From Myxococcales bacterium (GTDB taxonomy: Bacteria > Myxococcota_A > Polyangia > Polyangiales > Polyangiaceae): DNA of 64,000 bases. Positions 41,480 through 50,206 of the stretch are shown here, one piece after another. A model generated the notes under the pieces. The model was not told the DNA's origin. It did no database searches and was given only the letters and a program-made list of their open reading frames with translations. Within the stretch, counting starts at the first letter, position 1. Every line of letters starts with the position of its first letter. The translations under genes and the position numbers were made by a program. The DNA is taken from contig JADJKB010000010.1 of the NCBI GenBank assembly GCA_016706225.1, forward strand, positions 248,001 through 312,000, given 5' to 3'.

Positions 41480-42130
41480 ATGCTGACCGTCGGCTGTGCG
41501 GGATTCGCAGTCCCAGCGACCAGGTACTTCAAAGAGTACCTGTTCGTGGAGGTGCAAGAGACGCACTTGGCCGTGCCCGGCCCGGGAACCCTGCGGCGCT
41601 GGCGGCGCGAGGCCCCCGAGGGCTTCGAGTTCGCCCTCTTGGGCCCGCGGCAGGTGGGCCAGGAGGGCTTTCGAGAGGGAAAGGTCATCGAGACCGCGCT
41701 GAAGCAGCTGGGCGAGGTCGCAGCCGAGCTGGACGCGGCCACAGCCGTGTTCCTGGCTCCCGCTGACTTCACCGCCTCGCGCAGCAACCGCGCTGCGCTC
41801 AAAGATTTTCTGCTCTCGGTTCGCGAGCAATTCAACCGGATCGTGTTCGAGGCTGGCCCCGCCTGGGTCCCCGACGACGCCGACGCGCTGGCGGAAGAGA
41901 CCCGAACCTTCGCCGCCCGGGACCCACTGACACAGGGCCTGTCCAAGCGTTCAGCCGCGTATTATCGAATGCCGGGCCCGGCGGGCCACAAGTCGCGCTA
42001 CGAAGATCCTGCAATCGAGCGCTTGGCAGAGATCGCCGGCCAGGAGCCCGACCAAGAGTCGACCTACGTGTTCACGAACGTCGACATGTTCGCGGACGCC
42101 AAGCGGTTCAAGAAGGCGATGCGCGGCTGA
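41480..42130 (+). CDS. DUF72 family protein (YecE-like)
   Basis: The 216-residue protein starts MLTVGCAGFAVPATRYFKEYLFVEVQETHL, the DUF72 opening, and continues with a barrel-like pattern including EAPEGFEFALLGPRQV and YVFTNVDMFADAKRF at the end (the family has a Y-x-x-F-N-N-x-x-x-x-A-x-x-N motif). The fold is a TIM-type barrel; its activity is not firmly known. It has no signal peptide. The gene is preceded by a gap of 120 bases after a terminator and converges with lptE. Confidence 0.82.
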   Translation: MLTVGCAGFAVPATRYFKEYLFVEVQETHLAVPGPGTLRRWRREAPEGFEFALLGPRQVGQEGFREGKVIETALKQLGEVAAELDAATAVFLAPADFTASRSNRAALKDFLLSVREQFNRIVFEAGPAWVPDDADALAEETRTFAARDPLTQGLSKRSAAYYRMPGPAGHKSRYEDPAIERLAEIAGQEPDQESTYVFTNVDMFADAKRFKKAMRG

Positions 42131-42153
42131 AGCGCGCTACGTGCGGGCGACGA

Positions 42154-42705
42154 CTACTGGTCCTGCCCCGCCGTCGGAATGCCGAGCACGCTGCGGGCAG
42201 CCGCCCTTCCCGCCGCCTCGCCAGCCTGCCGCGTTGCGCTCAGGCGGCGCGAGGCCGCGTCCGCCCCACTCACGCCCTCCGGCAGGGTCACCCCCCGCTC
42301 GACGTCGCCTGTGACCCGCTGAGGCCCCTCCCCGGGCCGCTCCTCGACCCACGCGCGCACGACGACCGACACCCGCAGGCCCCGGGCAGCGGGGCGGCCC
42401 GCCCGGGCGACGATCCCCTGAGCCTCGGCGTCCACCCGAACGAGCTCCAGGACCAGACGCGGCGTGCCGCCGCCAGCCGCCAGCACACCCTCCCGGCCGA
42501 GCTCGGCCCGAGCGCCCGCCAGCGCGGCATGCAGTGCCTCCGCGTCCGGCGCCAAGGCCGGCGCTGCCACCACCCTCAGGCGACCGGCAGGCTCGCCCGA
42601 GGACCGAACCGGATGATACCCACAGGCAGACAGCCCGCCGCTCGCCAGGGCAAGCCCCAGCAAAGTCGCGCACATCGCCCGGACATGTTTCACGGGAAAC
42701 ATCAA
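42154..42705 (-). CDS. lptE: LptE-like LPS-assembly lipoprotein
   Basis: LptE plugs the LptD barrel that inserts LPS in the outer membrane. This 183-residue protein has a lipoprotein signal (LSAC, Cys 28) directly followed by GYHPV, the start typical of LptE (CGYHLRG in enteric bacteria). The rest is poorly conserved, as is normal for this family. The gene lies 57 bases downstream of leuS; leuS-lptE adjacency is widespread. A parS-like motif overlaps the first codons (42686-42701). The function is inferred from the lipobox context and neighbour. Confidence 0.65.
   Translation of the reverse strand: MMFPVKHVRAMCATLLGLALASGGLSACGYHPVRSSGEPAGRLRVVAAPALAPDAEALHAALAGARAELGREGVLAAGGGTPRLVLELVRVDAEAQGIVARAGRPAARGLRVSVVVRAWVEERPGEGPQRVTGDVERGVTLPEGVSGADAASRRLSATRQAGEAAGRAAARSVLGIPTAGQDQ
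42686..42701. promoter_or_regulatory. parS-like 16-mer
   Basis: TGTTTCACGGGAAACA differs at one position from the ParB binding site TGTTTCACGTGAAACA. It overlaps the first codons of lptE, as some parS sites do in other genes. The mismatch breaks one base of the palindrome. Whether ParB binds is unknown. Confidence 0.35.
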
Positions 42706-42711
42706 GTTTTC

Positions 42712-42729
42712 AACACAAGTGCTTGTGTT
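42712..42729. promoter_or_regulatory. 18-base palindrome upstream of lptE
   Basis: AACACAAGTGCTTGTGTT has 8-base arms around TG, in an AT-rich patch, 10 bases from the parS-like site. The 2-base centre cannot form a tight RNA hairpin, so a dimeric DNA-binding protein site is more likely. Confidence 0.4.
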
Positions 42730-42762
42730 CAGATAAGAATACGCCCGTTCAGCGGCGCCCGT

Positions 42763-45399
42763 TCAGCCCACGATGAGGTTGAGGATGCGCCCGGGCACGT
42801 AGACGACCTTGCGGATCGCCCGCCCTTCCAGGTGGCGTTGCACGTTTTCGTCCTGGAGCGCTGCCGACCGCGCCGTTGCCTCGTCCGCGTCGCGGGCGAT
42901 CAGCGCGCGGCCGCGGACTTTCCCGTTGATCTGCACGGCCATCTCGACCTCGTCGTCGACGCACAGGGCGGGATCGAACTCCGGCCACGGCGCGTCGATG
43001 ATGCTGGCGGAGTGACCCAGGCCCTCCCACAGCTCCTCGGCCAGATGCGGGGCGAATGGCGCCAGACACAAGGTCAGTTTTTCCAATGCATTTCGAGGAA
43101 TTGGAGTGAGCCCGTTCAGGTGATTCGTCAGGATCATCATGGCGCTGACGGCCGTGTTGAACCGCAGCTGCTCGATGTCCTCCCCCACCTTCTTGACCGT
43201 CCGGTGGACCAGCTTCGCGGTCTCGGCGTCGACGGGCTCCGCGGACAACTCGCGGCTCGCGAGGGTGTGCACTCGATCGAGGAACCTTCGCACTCCCTGG
43301 ATGCCGGCGGTCTGCCAGGGTTTCACCTGCTCGAGCGGGCCCATGAACATCTCGTAGACCCGCAGGCTGTCGGCCCCCGACTCGCGCACGACGTCGTCCG
43401 GGTTCACCACGTTGCCCCGGCTCTTGCTCATCTTGAAGGCGATGGACTGCACCTTCACCTCGGGGTTCGCCTTGATGACGAAGCTGCCGGCCCGCTTCTC
43501 CACCTCGGCATCGTCGAGCTTGACCACGTCGAGCACGGCGCCCGTCTCCCGATGGACGACCTGATCGTCGTCGGCGGTCCTCACCAGATCGGCGCTGACC
43601 CAGGCCCCGGCGGCGTCGCGGTAGGCCGTCATCTGTGGCTCACCCAGGATCATGCCCTGGTGGACCAGCTTCGAGAACGGCTCCGGGTGTTTCACGACGC
43701 CGACGTCGAACAGCACCTTGTGCCAGAAGCGCGCGTACAGAAGGTGCAGCACCGCGTGCTCCGAGCCGCCCATGTAGAGGTCCACGGGCATCCAGTCGTC
43801 GTAGGCTTTTTCGCTGAAAATCTCGCGTTCGTTGTGGGGATCGAGGTACCGCAGGTAGTACCAGCAGGAGCCCGCCCACTGCGGCATCGTGTTGGTTTCA
43901 CGCGCAAACCACGCGCCGTCCTTCTGGAAGAACCGCCAGTCGAGCGCCTTCGCCAGCGGCCCCGACGGGTCACCGGGTTTGTAGTCCTCCAGCTTCGGCA
44001 GCTCGAGGGGCAGCTCGGCATCCGTGACCGCGATCGGGGTCGCGTAGTCGATGGTGTAGGCCGCCCCGCTGCGGGGGTCGCCGTCGGTCTGCACCGGGAA
44101 ATAGATGGGGATCGGCTCACCCCAGTAGCGCTGCCGGGAGAAGACCCAGTCGCGCAGCTTGTAGTTGATCTTGCTGCGCCCGATGCCCTCGGCCTCGAGG
44201 AACGCGGTGATCTTCTGTTTCATCTCGGGTGTGCCGAGACCATTGAACTGTCCGGAGCGAACGGCGACTCCGTCGTCGACGAACGCCGCCTCGAGGGTCG
44301 CGTGCTCGGAACCGTCGGGGCTCACCACTTCCACGATCGGCAACTCGAACCGCTGCGCGAACTCGAAGTCGCGCTCGTCGTGCGCCGGCACCGCCATGAT
44401 GGCGCCGGTTCCGTACGCACCGAGCACGTAGTCCGCGGTGAAAATCGGGATTTCCTGCCCGTTCAGCGGGTTGATGGCCTTGGCGCCGGTGGCAACGCCG
44501 GTCTTCTCTTTGTTGAGCGCGGTGCGCTCCATGTCGCTCTTGCGCGCCGCGGCCTTGGCGTAGGTCTCGACCTCCGCGCGCAGCGCCGGCGCCGCGAGCT
44601 CGAGCGTGAGCGGATGATCCGGCGCGATCACCATGTACGTCGCACCGAACAGAGTGTCCGGGCGCGTGGTGTAGACCGTCAGCTTGGTGCTGTGTCCGAC
44701 GAGCGGAAAGTCGACCTCTGCGCCTTCACTCTTGCCGATCCAATCCCGCTGTTTTTGCCTGGTTTCAGGCCAATCCAGCGGCTCCAGCTCCTCCGCCAAG
44801 CGGTCCGCGTAGGCGGTGATGCGTAGCTGCCATTGCCGCAGCGGCTGGCGCACGACGGGGAACTGACCGCGTTCGCTCTTGCCGTCGATGACCTCCTCGT
44901 TGGCCAGCACCGTCCCGAGCTCGGGGCACCAATTGACCGGAATTTCCGCCTGGAATGCCAGCCCGCGCTCGAACAGCTTGAGGAAGATCCACTGCGTCCA
45001 GCGCACGTACTTCGGGTCCGTGGTGTCGACCTCACGGGACCAATCGTAGAAGAACCCCAGGCTCTTGAGCTGCCTGCGAAAGACGTTGATGTTGCTCGCG
45101 GTCGTCGCCGCCGGGTGAGTGCCCGTGTTGATGGCGTGTTGCTCCGCCGGCAGCCCGAACGCATCCCAGCCCATCGGATGCAGCACGTCGTAGCCGTTCA
45201 TGCGCTTGAAGCGCGCGACGATGTCCGTTGCCGTGTAACCCTCCGGATGCCCGACGTGCAGGCCGGAGCCGGACGGGTACGGAAACATGTCGAGCACGTA
45301 AGCCTTCGGGCGTCCCGGGCGCCGTGTGACCTTGAACGTTTCGTGCTCTTCCCAGTACCTCTGCCAGCGCGATTCGACCGCGCGGTGGTCGTAAGCCAT
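42763..45399 (-). CDS. leuS: Leucyl-tRNA synthetase
   Basis: LeuRS charges tRNA-Leu. The 878-residue protein has the class I signature region FPYPSGSGLHVGHPEGY (HIGH-type), the CP1 editing domain with TTRPDTLFGATY, the second signature KMSKSRGNVV, and a C-terminal anticodon-binding part ending VRGRALIARDADE. Length is typical of bacterial LeuRS. It is followed by an lptE-like gene after 57 bases and preceded by an RNase H-like gene. Confidence 0.97.
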   Translation of the reverse strand: MAYDHRAVESRWQRYWEEHETFKVTRRPGRPKAYVLDMFPYPSGSGLHVGHPEGYTATDIVARFKRMNGYDVLHPMGWDAFGLPAEQHAINTGTHPAATTASNINVFRRQLKSLGFFYDWSREVDTTDPKYVRWTQWIFLKLFERGLAFQAEIPVNWCPELGTVLANEEVIDGKSERGQFPVVRQPLRQWQLRITAYADRLAEELEPLDWPETRQKQRDWIGKSEGAEVDFPLVGHSTKLTVYTTRPDTLFGATYMVIAPDHPLTLELAAPALRAEVETYAKAAARKSDMERTALNKEKTGVATGAKAINPLNGQEIPIFTADYVLGAYGTGAIMAVPAHDERDFEFAQRFELPIVEVVSPDGSEHATLEAAFVDDGVAVRSGQFNGLGTPEMKQKITAFLEAEGIGRSKINYKLRDWVFSRQRYWGEPIPIYFPVQTDGDPRSGAAYTIDYATPIAVTDAELPLELPKLEDYKPGDPSGPLAKALDWRFFQKDGAWFARETNTMPQWAGSCWYYLRYLDPHNEREIFSEKAYDDWMPVDLYMGGSEHAVLHLLYARFWHKVLFDVGVVKHPEPFSKLVHQGMILGEPQMTAYRDAAGAWVSADLVRTADDDQVVHRETGAVLDVVKLDDAEVEKRAGSFVIKANPEVKVQSIAFKMSKSRGNVVNPDDVVRESGADSLRVYEMFMGPLEQVKPWQTAGIQGVRRFLDRVHTLASRELSAEPVDAETAKLVHRTVKKVGEDIEQLRFNTAVSAMMILTNHLNGLTPIPRNALEKLTLCLAPFAPHLAEELWEGLGHSASIIDAPWPEFDPALCVDDEVEMAVQINGKVRGRALIARDADEATARSAALQDENVQRHLEGRAIRKVVYVPGRILNLIVG

Positions 45400-45471
45400 G
45401 ACGCCGCCCTATAGCACTCGGCGCCCGGCGCCGTTTGCGCGATCTGCGAATTTCCAGCAAAAGCCCCCGGC

Positions 45472-46719
45472 TCAGCCCCCGCGTTTGCCGACCTTCGCGG
45501 CCTTCCGCTCGAGGCGCGCGCGCCGACGCAGGCTCGCTTCGTCGGTCTCCGACGTCCCCCGCTCCAGAATTGCCAGGGCCTTGTCCGGCGCCCGGACGTG
45601 ATGTTCGTACAGCTTCGCGAGCTCCAGCCGCACCAGGGGGTCGTCCACGTCCGCCGCAAACGCCTCGAAGTCCGCGAGCGCCGCGGCGCGATCACCGCGG
45701 GCCTTGGCGATCTGCCCGCGCACGCGCAGCGCCTCGGGATCGAGCGCGCGGGCCACGGCGGCATCGGCTGCCACGCGCGCTCGCTCGGGCGCTTTGGCGC
45801 GATGAAACACCCGCGCCAGCCCGATCAGATCCTCACCCTGCAAGAGCGCGAGGGGTTCACCGTACAGCGCCACGAGCGCCGCCATGCTGATGACGTCGAG
45901 GGCGTTGTGTTCGACGACGGCGGAGAGCGCAGCCTCGTCCCCGGTGCGCAGGTAGTGACCGTAGCGCGCGGCGACGTCGCCGCCCTCGATGTCCCCCACG
46001 CGCTGAAACCCGAGCACGTCCGCCTCGAGGCCGATCAGTCGGCAGGCCCCGAGCCGGGCTTTGTGCAGCCGCCGCCCGACGTGCAAGAGATCCAGGTGCG
46101 GGCGCTGGGGCGGCAATGGCCGGTGATTCATCACGTATCTGCCGCGCAACAGCGGCAGATCGAAGGCCTTGCCGTTGTAGGTCACGAGCACGCCAGCCGC
46201 CTCGATGCGCTCGCGCAGGAGCTCGAGCAGCGCCACCTCCTCGCCGGGGCGCCGCAGCAACAGCTGCTCCATCACCAGCACCCCGCGCTCGTCGAAGTGC
46301 GCCAGACCCACCAGGAACGCGAGCACCCCTGCCCCGCCGCCGAGGCCCGTCGTCTCGGTGTCGAGGTAAAGCGCACGCCGCGGGTCGACCGCGGCGAGGC
46401 TTGGCTCGAGGGCGAGCAGACCCAAGAGCTCGGGATCCGCCCGCGCGGCTTCCTCCACCGCCATGCGCCCGACGTGATGCGAGCGCGGAAGATGTTCACG
46501 CCGCTGATAGAGCGGTCCGTGCTCGGTCTCGCGGCGCACGAAGGGCAAGAGGGTGAGCTCCGGATTGGGAGGTTCCCGCTCGCTAGTCTCCGGCGCACGA
46601 CCGAGGATCTCCGCCATGCGCGCTCGCAGGTCGTCGAGCGTGGCCCCGGTCTCCGGCAGCGGCGCGGACGGCGCGGGCCGCCCGGGGCGGAGGAACGAAA
46701 GTCGGCGCCGCAGATCCAC
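45472..46719 (-). CDS. RNase H-like exonuclease domain protein (YprB-like)
   Basis: A 415-residue protein (GTG start) with a DnaQ/RNase H-like domain of the RNase_H_2 type at about residues 105-275. The acidic residues are in ALYLDTETTGLGGGAG, VTYNGKAFDLPLL and HNALDVISMAALV, matching DEDD-like exonucleases. The C-terminal part is TPR-like (EALRVRGQIAKARGDRAAALADF). The combination fits the YprB family, whose substrates are not firmly established. It lies 72 bases upstream of leuS on the same strand. Confidence 0.78.
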   Translation of the reverse strand: MDLRRRLSFLRPGRPAPSAPLPETGATLDDLRARMAEILGRAPETSEREPPNPELTLLPFVRRETEHGPLYQRREHLPRSHHVGRMAVEEAARADPELLGLLALEPSLAAVDPRRALYLDTETTGLGGGAGVLAFLVGLAHFDERGVLVMEQLLLRRPGEEVALLELLRERIEAAGVLVTYNGKAFDLPLLRGRYVMNHRPLPPQRPHLDLLHVGRRLHKARLGACRLIGLEADVLGFQRVGDIEGGDVAARYGHYLRTGDEAALSAVVEHNALDVISMAALVALYGEPLALLQGEDLIGLARVFHRAKAPERARVAADAAVARALDPEALRVRGQIAKARGDRAAALADFEAFAADVDDPLVRLELAKLYEHHVRAPDKALAILERGTSETDEASLRRRARLERKAAKVGKRGG

Positions 46720-46809
46720 GGAACAGTTGTACAGGCTCCACCTTCGACCCGCAATTATCGCGGAAAATCCCCCGACTCCGCCTCTTCGCGGGCATGCTCC
46801 CCGGCGCGC

Positions 46810-47446
46810 ATGGCCATCCACGTCTTCGGCCTGACGGGCGGAATCGGCTCCGGCAAGAGCAGCGTCGCGGCCCGCTTTCGCGAGCGGGGGCTGCCGGTGA
46901 TCGACGCCGATCAGCTCGCCCGCGAGGTCGTGGCCAAAGGCACCCCCGGGCTCGCCGAGCTCGTCGAGCGCTTCGGCGTGGAGGTGGTCGACGCCAGCGG
47001 TGAGCTCGATCGCCCGAAGCTCGCGGCGCTCGTGTTCAGTGACGAAGCGGCGCGGCGCGCGCTGAACGCCATCACACATCCGCGCGTGCGCGACCTCGCG
47101 CTGACCCGCGTGCAAGAGCTCCGGAGAACGCGGGGAGCCCCTCGCGTGTTACGAGGTGCCGCTCTTGATCGAGAGTGGGCTCGCGGAGCTACTGCGACCT
47201 CTGGTCGTCGTGGTCGTGGACGAGGCAACCCAACTCGAACGCAGCATGCGGCGCGACGGCGCGACGCGCGAGCAGATCGCGGCGCGCATCCGGGCGCAGC
47301 TGCCGCTCGCAGACAAGGCGAAGCTGGCGGACCACGTGCTCGACAACTCGGGCTCGCTCGGGGCGACCCGGGCCGAAGCGGATCGGATCCTCGACCACAT
47401 CGCCCGCGGGCTCGGCATCGATCCGGCGCGTTACCCCAGCGGCTGA
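46810..47446 (+). CDS. coaE: Dephospho-CoA kinase CoaE, frameshifted
   Basis: CoaE catalyses the last step of CoA synthesis. The first part starts at 46810 with FGLTGGIGSGKSSVAARF (Walker A) and runs to about 47130. The second part, in a different frame, has CYEVPLLIESGL and VVVDEATQLERSMRRD and ends at 47446. One extra G in the G4 run at 47132-47135 separates them; deleting it yields a normal enzyme of about 211 residues (TREPLACYEVPLLIESG joins the frames). CoaE is essential in most bacteria, so a real loss is unlikely unless another copy exists. The gene is divergent from the RNase H-like gene and convergent with folD. Confidence 0.85.
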
Positions 47447-47489
47447 ACCCGGGGATTCTCGGGCATTTTCCGGCTTTTTCCGGCCCGCG

Positions 47490-48338
47490 TCAGCTGCGCC
47501 GCCGGGCCGCCTCGAGGGTGTTCTCGAGCAGCATGGCGATGGTCATGGGCCCCACCCCGCCGGGCACCGGCGTGATCGCACCCGCGGTCGGCTCCACGTC
47601 GGCGAAATCGACGTCGCCGCACAGCTTGCCGTTCTCGTCGCGGTTCATCCCGACGTCGATGACGATGGCCCCGGGTTTGACCCAGTCCGCCTTCACCATC
47701 TTCGCCCGCCCGACGGCCGCCACCAGCACGTCCGCCTCTCGACACAAAGCAGGCAGCTCCCGCGAGCGGGAGTGGGCGACCGTTACCGTCGCGTGTTCCG
47801 ACAGCAAGAGCGCCGCCAGCGGTTTGCCGACGATGTTGCTGCGACCGATCACGACTGCCCGGGCGCCGACCAGCTGTGCGCCCGCCTCTTTCAGCAGTCG
47901 CATGCAGCCCCGCGGTGTACACGGCACGAGTCCCGCTTTGCCCGTCCAGAGCGCACCGACACTGACGGGGTGAAATCCGTCCACGTCCTTGGCAGGATCG
48001 ATGCTGTCGAGCACCGCGTCGGAGCGAATGCCCTCCGGCATCGGCAGCTGGACCAGGATGCCGTCCACCGCAGGATCGCGGTTCAGGCGTTCGACCAACG
48101 CCAGCAACTCCGTCTCGGAGACACTCGCGGGCAGGCGGTGCACGGCGCCGGCGATGCCGACCTCCAGGGCGGCTTTTTCCTTGTTTCGCACGTACACCGC
48201 GCTGGCCGGATCCTCGCCGGCGAGCACCACGTGCAGCCCCGGCGCGCGCCCGTGTCGGGCCACGAACTCGGCCACACCCACCCGCACTTCGTCCCGGACC
48301 GCCTTGGCGATCAGCTTGCCGTCGATGAGCTTGGCCAC
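47490..48338 (-). CDS. folD: Methylenetetrahydrofolate dehydrogenase/cyclohydrolase FolD
   Basis: The bifunctional FolD makes 10-formyl-THF in one-carbon metabolism. At 282 residues it is full length. Key parts: the catalytic Lys in YVRNKEKAALEVGI, VDGILVQLPMP, KDVDGFHPVSVGAL, the Rossmann loop GRSNIVGKPLAALLL, and TPVPGGVGPMTIAML. All expected active-site residues are present. It follows the lgt/lipoprotein genes on the same strand with a 77-base gap. Confidence 0.97.
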   Translation of the reverse strand: MAKLIDGKLIAKAVRDEVRVGVAEFVARHGRAPGLHVVLAGEDPASAVYVRNKEKAALEVGIAGAVHRLPASVSETELLALVERLNRDPAVDGILVQLPMPEGIRSDAVLDSIDPAKDVDGFHPVSVGALWTGKAGLVPCTPRGCMRLLKEAGAQLVGARAVVIGRSNIVGKPLAALLLSEHATVTVAHSRSRELPALCREADVLVAAVGRAKMVKADWVKPGAIVIDVGMNRDENGKLCGDVDFADVEPTAGAITPVPGGVGPMTIAMLLENTLEAARRRS

Positions 48339-48415
48339 GCCGCCGAAGTAGCAGAGCCACGCGGGGCGGTCGACGGGAAACGCGCGAAGCGCTGCGGCGC
48401 AGGCGCGCGCGCGGC

Positions 48416-49225
48416 TCAGTTCACCAGCACGTCGGCCAGGGTCACGCTGTCGGGCTGCAACAACACATACACGCCGCCCGAGCTGGTGCCCGCGTTGAAC
48501 TGGAAATTTTGTTTGTTGGGCAGCTTGGCGCTCGTGACGTTGACCACCACGGCATAGCCCCCGACACCCGTGCCGGGCGCGGTGTCACTCCACGAACCGC
48601 CGGTGTCGTAGGTGACGATCTCACCCTTGTGTGTGACCGTCACTCCGGTGACCGGCACGCCGGTCTTGGCGTCGACGAAACGCAAGACCACGTGCGCGGC
48701 GCCCTTCACCCGCTGCTCGGGCACGCTGAGAAAACCGTAGATGGTGTCGATGGTCGTCGCCGGTACGACGGCGAGCTCGAGCGGGGGCTGGGTGGTGTCG
48801 GTCGGCTGCAACGTCGGCAGCGTGGCGAGGTTGTTCGGGGTCACCGTGGCCCACACACCCTGCCCCTCTGCGACGCCCGCGACCACGAAGCTCGCGCCGG
48901 AGTAGCTGCCCTCGACCGGCGCGCCATCGGCGCCTTCGAAGCCGACGCTGGCCTGCTCCGCGAAGGGCACTGCGGTCAGGAAGTCGTCCCCGGTGAGCAG
49001 CACCACGCTGCCGGTCACGTCCACGCCGGTCGGAGCATCGACGGTTGCGTCGTTCGAGCCTGCCTCGAGGCCGCCGTCGCCCTTGGCCCCACCCCCACCC
49101 CCGGGCCCCGGGCCGACGCATTTCCCGCCGTCGCACTGCACGGACACGGACTCCGGGTGGTCCGCGTTCTTCGAGCACGCCGTCACGAGCGGAATCAGCA
49201 CGAGAAGCGCGGCGAAACGGGTCAT
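48416..49225 (-). CDS. Hypothetical lipoprotein, beta-rich
   Basis: This is a 269-residue predicted lipoprotein (signal ending LVTAC, Cys 17). A short Cys pair (C-x4-C) is followed by a Gly/Asp linker and about 190 residues of beta-rich sequence. Its pattern (VDAKTGVPVTGVTVTHKGEIV) resembles a carboxypeptidase-regulatory-like Ig domain. No enzyme motif is visible. It lies between lgt and folD, all on the same strand. Confidence 0.65.
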   Translation of the reverse strand: MTRFAALLVLIPLVTACSKNADHPESVSVQCDGGKCVGPGPGGGGGAKGDGGLEAGSNDATVDAPTGVDVTGSVVLLTGDDFLTAVPFAEQASVGFEGADGAPVEGSYSGASFVVAGVAEGQGVWATVTPNNLATLPTLQPTDTTQPPLELAVVPATTIDTIYGFLSVPEQRVKGAAHVVLRFVDAKTGVPVTGVTVTHKGEIVTYDTGGSWSDTAPGTGVGGYAVVVNVTSAKLPNKQNFQFNAGTSSGGVYVLLQPDSVTLADVLVN

Positions 49226-49272
49226 GCCCCCGATGGTACGGCGGCGTCGCCGCCCGGGCCAACCGCGCGGCT

Positions 49273-50193
49273 TCAGGCCGCGGCTTTCCGCAGCAAGAAC
49301 CGGTGTCCAGCGACGGCTGCGGCCACGAGCCCCAGCCCGATCAGCTGCGAGGTGCTGAGCCCGAGGAACCCACCGCGGTCGTCGTTGCGGAAGAACTCGA
49401 TCACGAACCGCGCGAAGGCGTAGAGCGCGACGAACGCGAGGAAGATCTGGCCGTCGTAGCGCTTGCGCCCGTGCAGCCAGAGAATCAAGAGCGCGGCGAT
49501 GGCGAACGACGCCGCCGACTCGTAGACCTGAGTGGGGTGCACGGGCAACGACGGCTCGAACGGCGAACTGATCAGCCCTGCCTTGAACTGGGTCTCACTG
49601 GCCGGGCTGTGGGACGGAAACACGAGCGCCCAGGCGGAGTGGGTCGGGGTCCCGAAACAGCAGCCCGCCAGCAGACAGCCCATGCGCCCGAAACCCAGGC
49701 CGATGGGGATGACCATGCCGGCCATGTCGGCCGCTTTCCAGAACGGGAATCTATCGCGCCGGAGCAGGTACCAGCCCGCCACCGATGCGCCGATGAAGCC
49801 GCCGTAATACGTGAGGCCGCCAGCCCAGAATTTCGCCCACGCAAAACAGTCGACCTCCGTCGGGTGGCAGACCTGTTTCGCGGCGTCCCACACACCGGCG
49901 TAACGCGGGCTCAAACACTCGTCACGAGTGATGCGCCAGTCGACCTTGCCCGGGTCGGTGCAGAGGTGCACGTAGTCCATCAAGTACCCGTCCGCGAGCA
50001 CGTGTAACAAGCGCGCGCCCACGACCCCTGCGAGCAGCATCGCCAGACCGAGATCGACGATCACATCGGGATCTTGTCCGACGCGTTTGGCCCACAGCGC
50101 ACCCGCGATGGTGGCGAACAAGAACCCGGTCAGGAGCAGGATGAAGTAGCTCGGGAACGGGATCTCGAACAGTGTGAAGAGGCGACCCTGCAT
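49273..50193 (-). CDS. lgt: Prolipoprotein diacylglyceryl transferase Lgt
   Basis: Lgt attaches diacylglycerol to the lipobox Cys. The 306-residue polytopic protein has WAGGLTYYGGFIGAS (the second Tyr sits at the E. coli His103 position), GRMGCLLAGCCFG (the Lgt signature, with its Arg) and HPTQVYES, and ends FVIEFFRNDDRGGF. The ATG at 50193 gives a normal start; the frame extends to 50307, but that part lacks a membrane pattern. lspA lies 13 bases upstream, so the first two lipoprotein-processing enzymes are made together. Confidence 0.95.
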   Translation of the reverse strand: MQGRLFTLFEIPFPSYFILLLTGFLFATIAGALWAKRVGQDPDVIVDLGLAMLLAGVVGARLLHVLADGYLMDYVHLCTDPGKVDWRITRDECLSPRYAGVWDAAKQVCHPTEVDCFAWAKFWAGGLTYYGGFIGASVAGWYLLRRDRFPFWKAADMAGMVIPIGLGFGRMGCLLAGCCFGTPTHSAWALVFPSHSPASETQFKAGLISSPFEPSLPVHPTQVYESAASFAIAALLILWLHGRKRYDGQIFLAFVALYAFARFVIEFFRNDDRGGFLGLSTSQLIGLGLVAAAVAGHRFLLRKAAA

Positions 50194-50206
50194 GGCGGCG
50201 GCGGCC

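Noticed and set aside
47447..47489. CCGGCTTTTTCCGG hairpin as a terminator between coaE and folD
   Set aside because: The stem is only four bases around a T5 loop, too weak to support.
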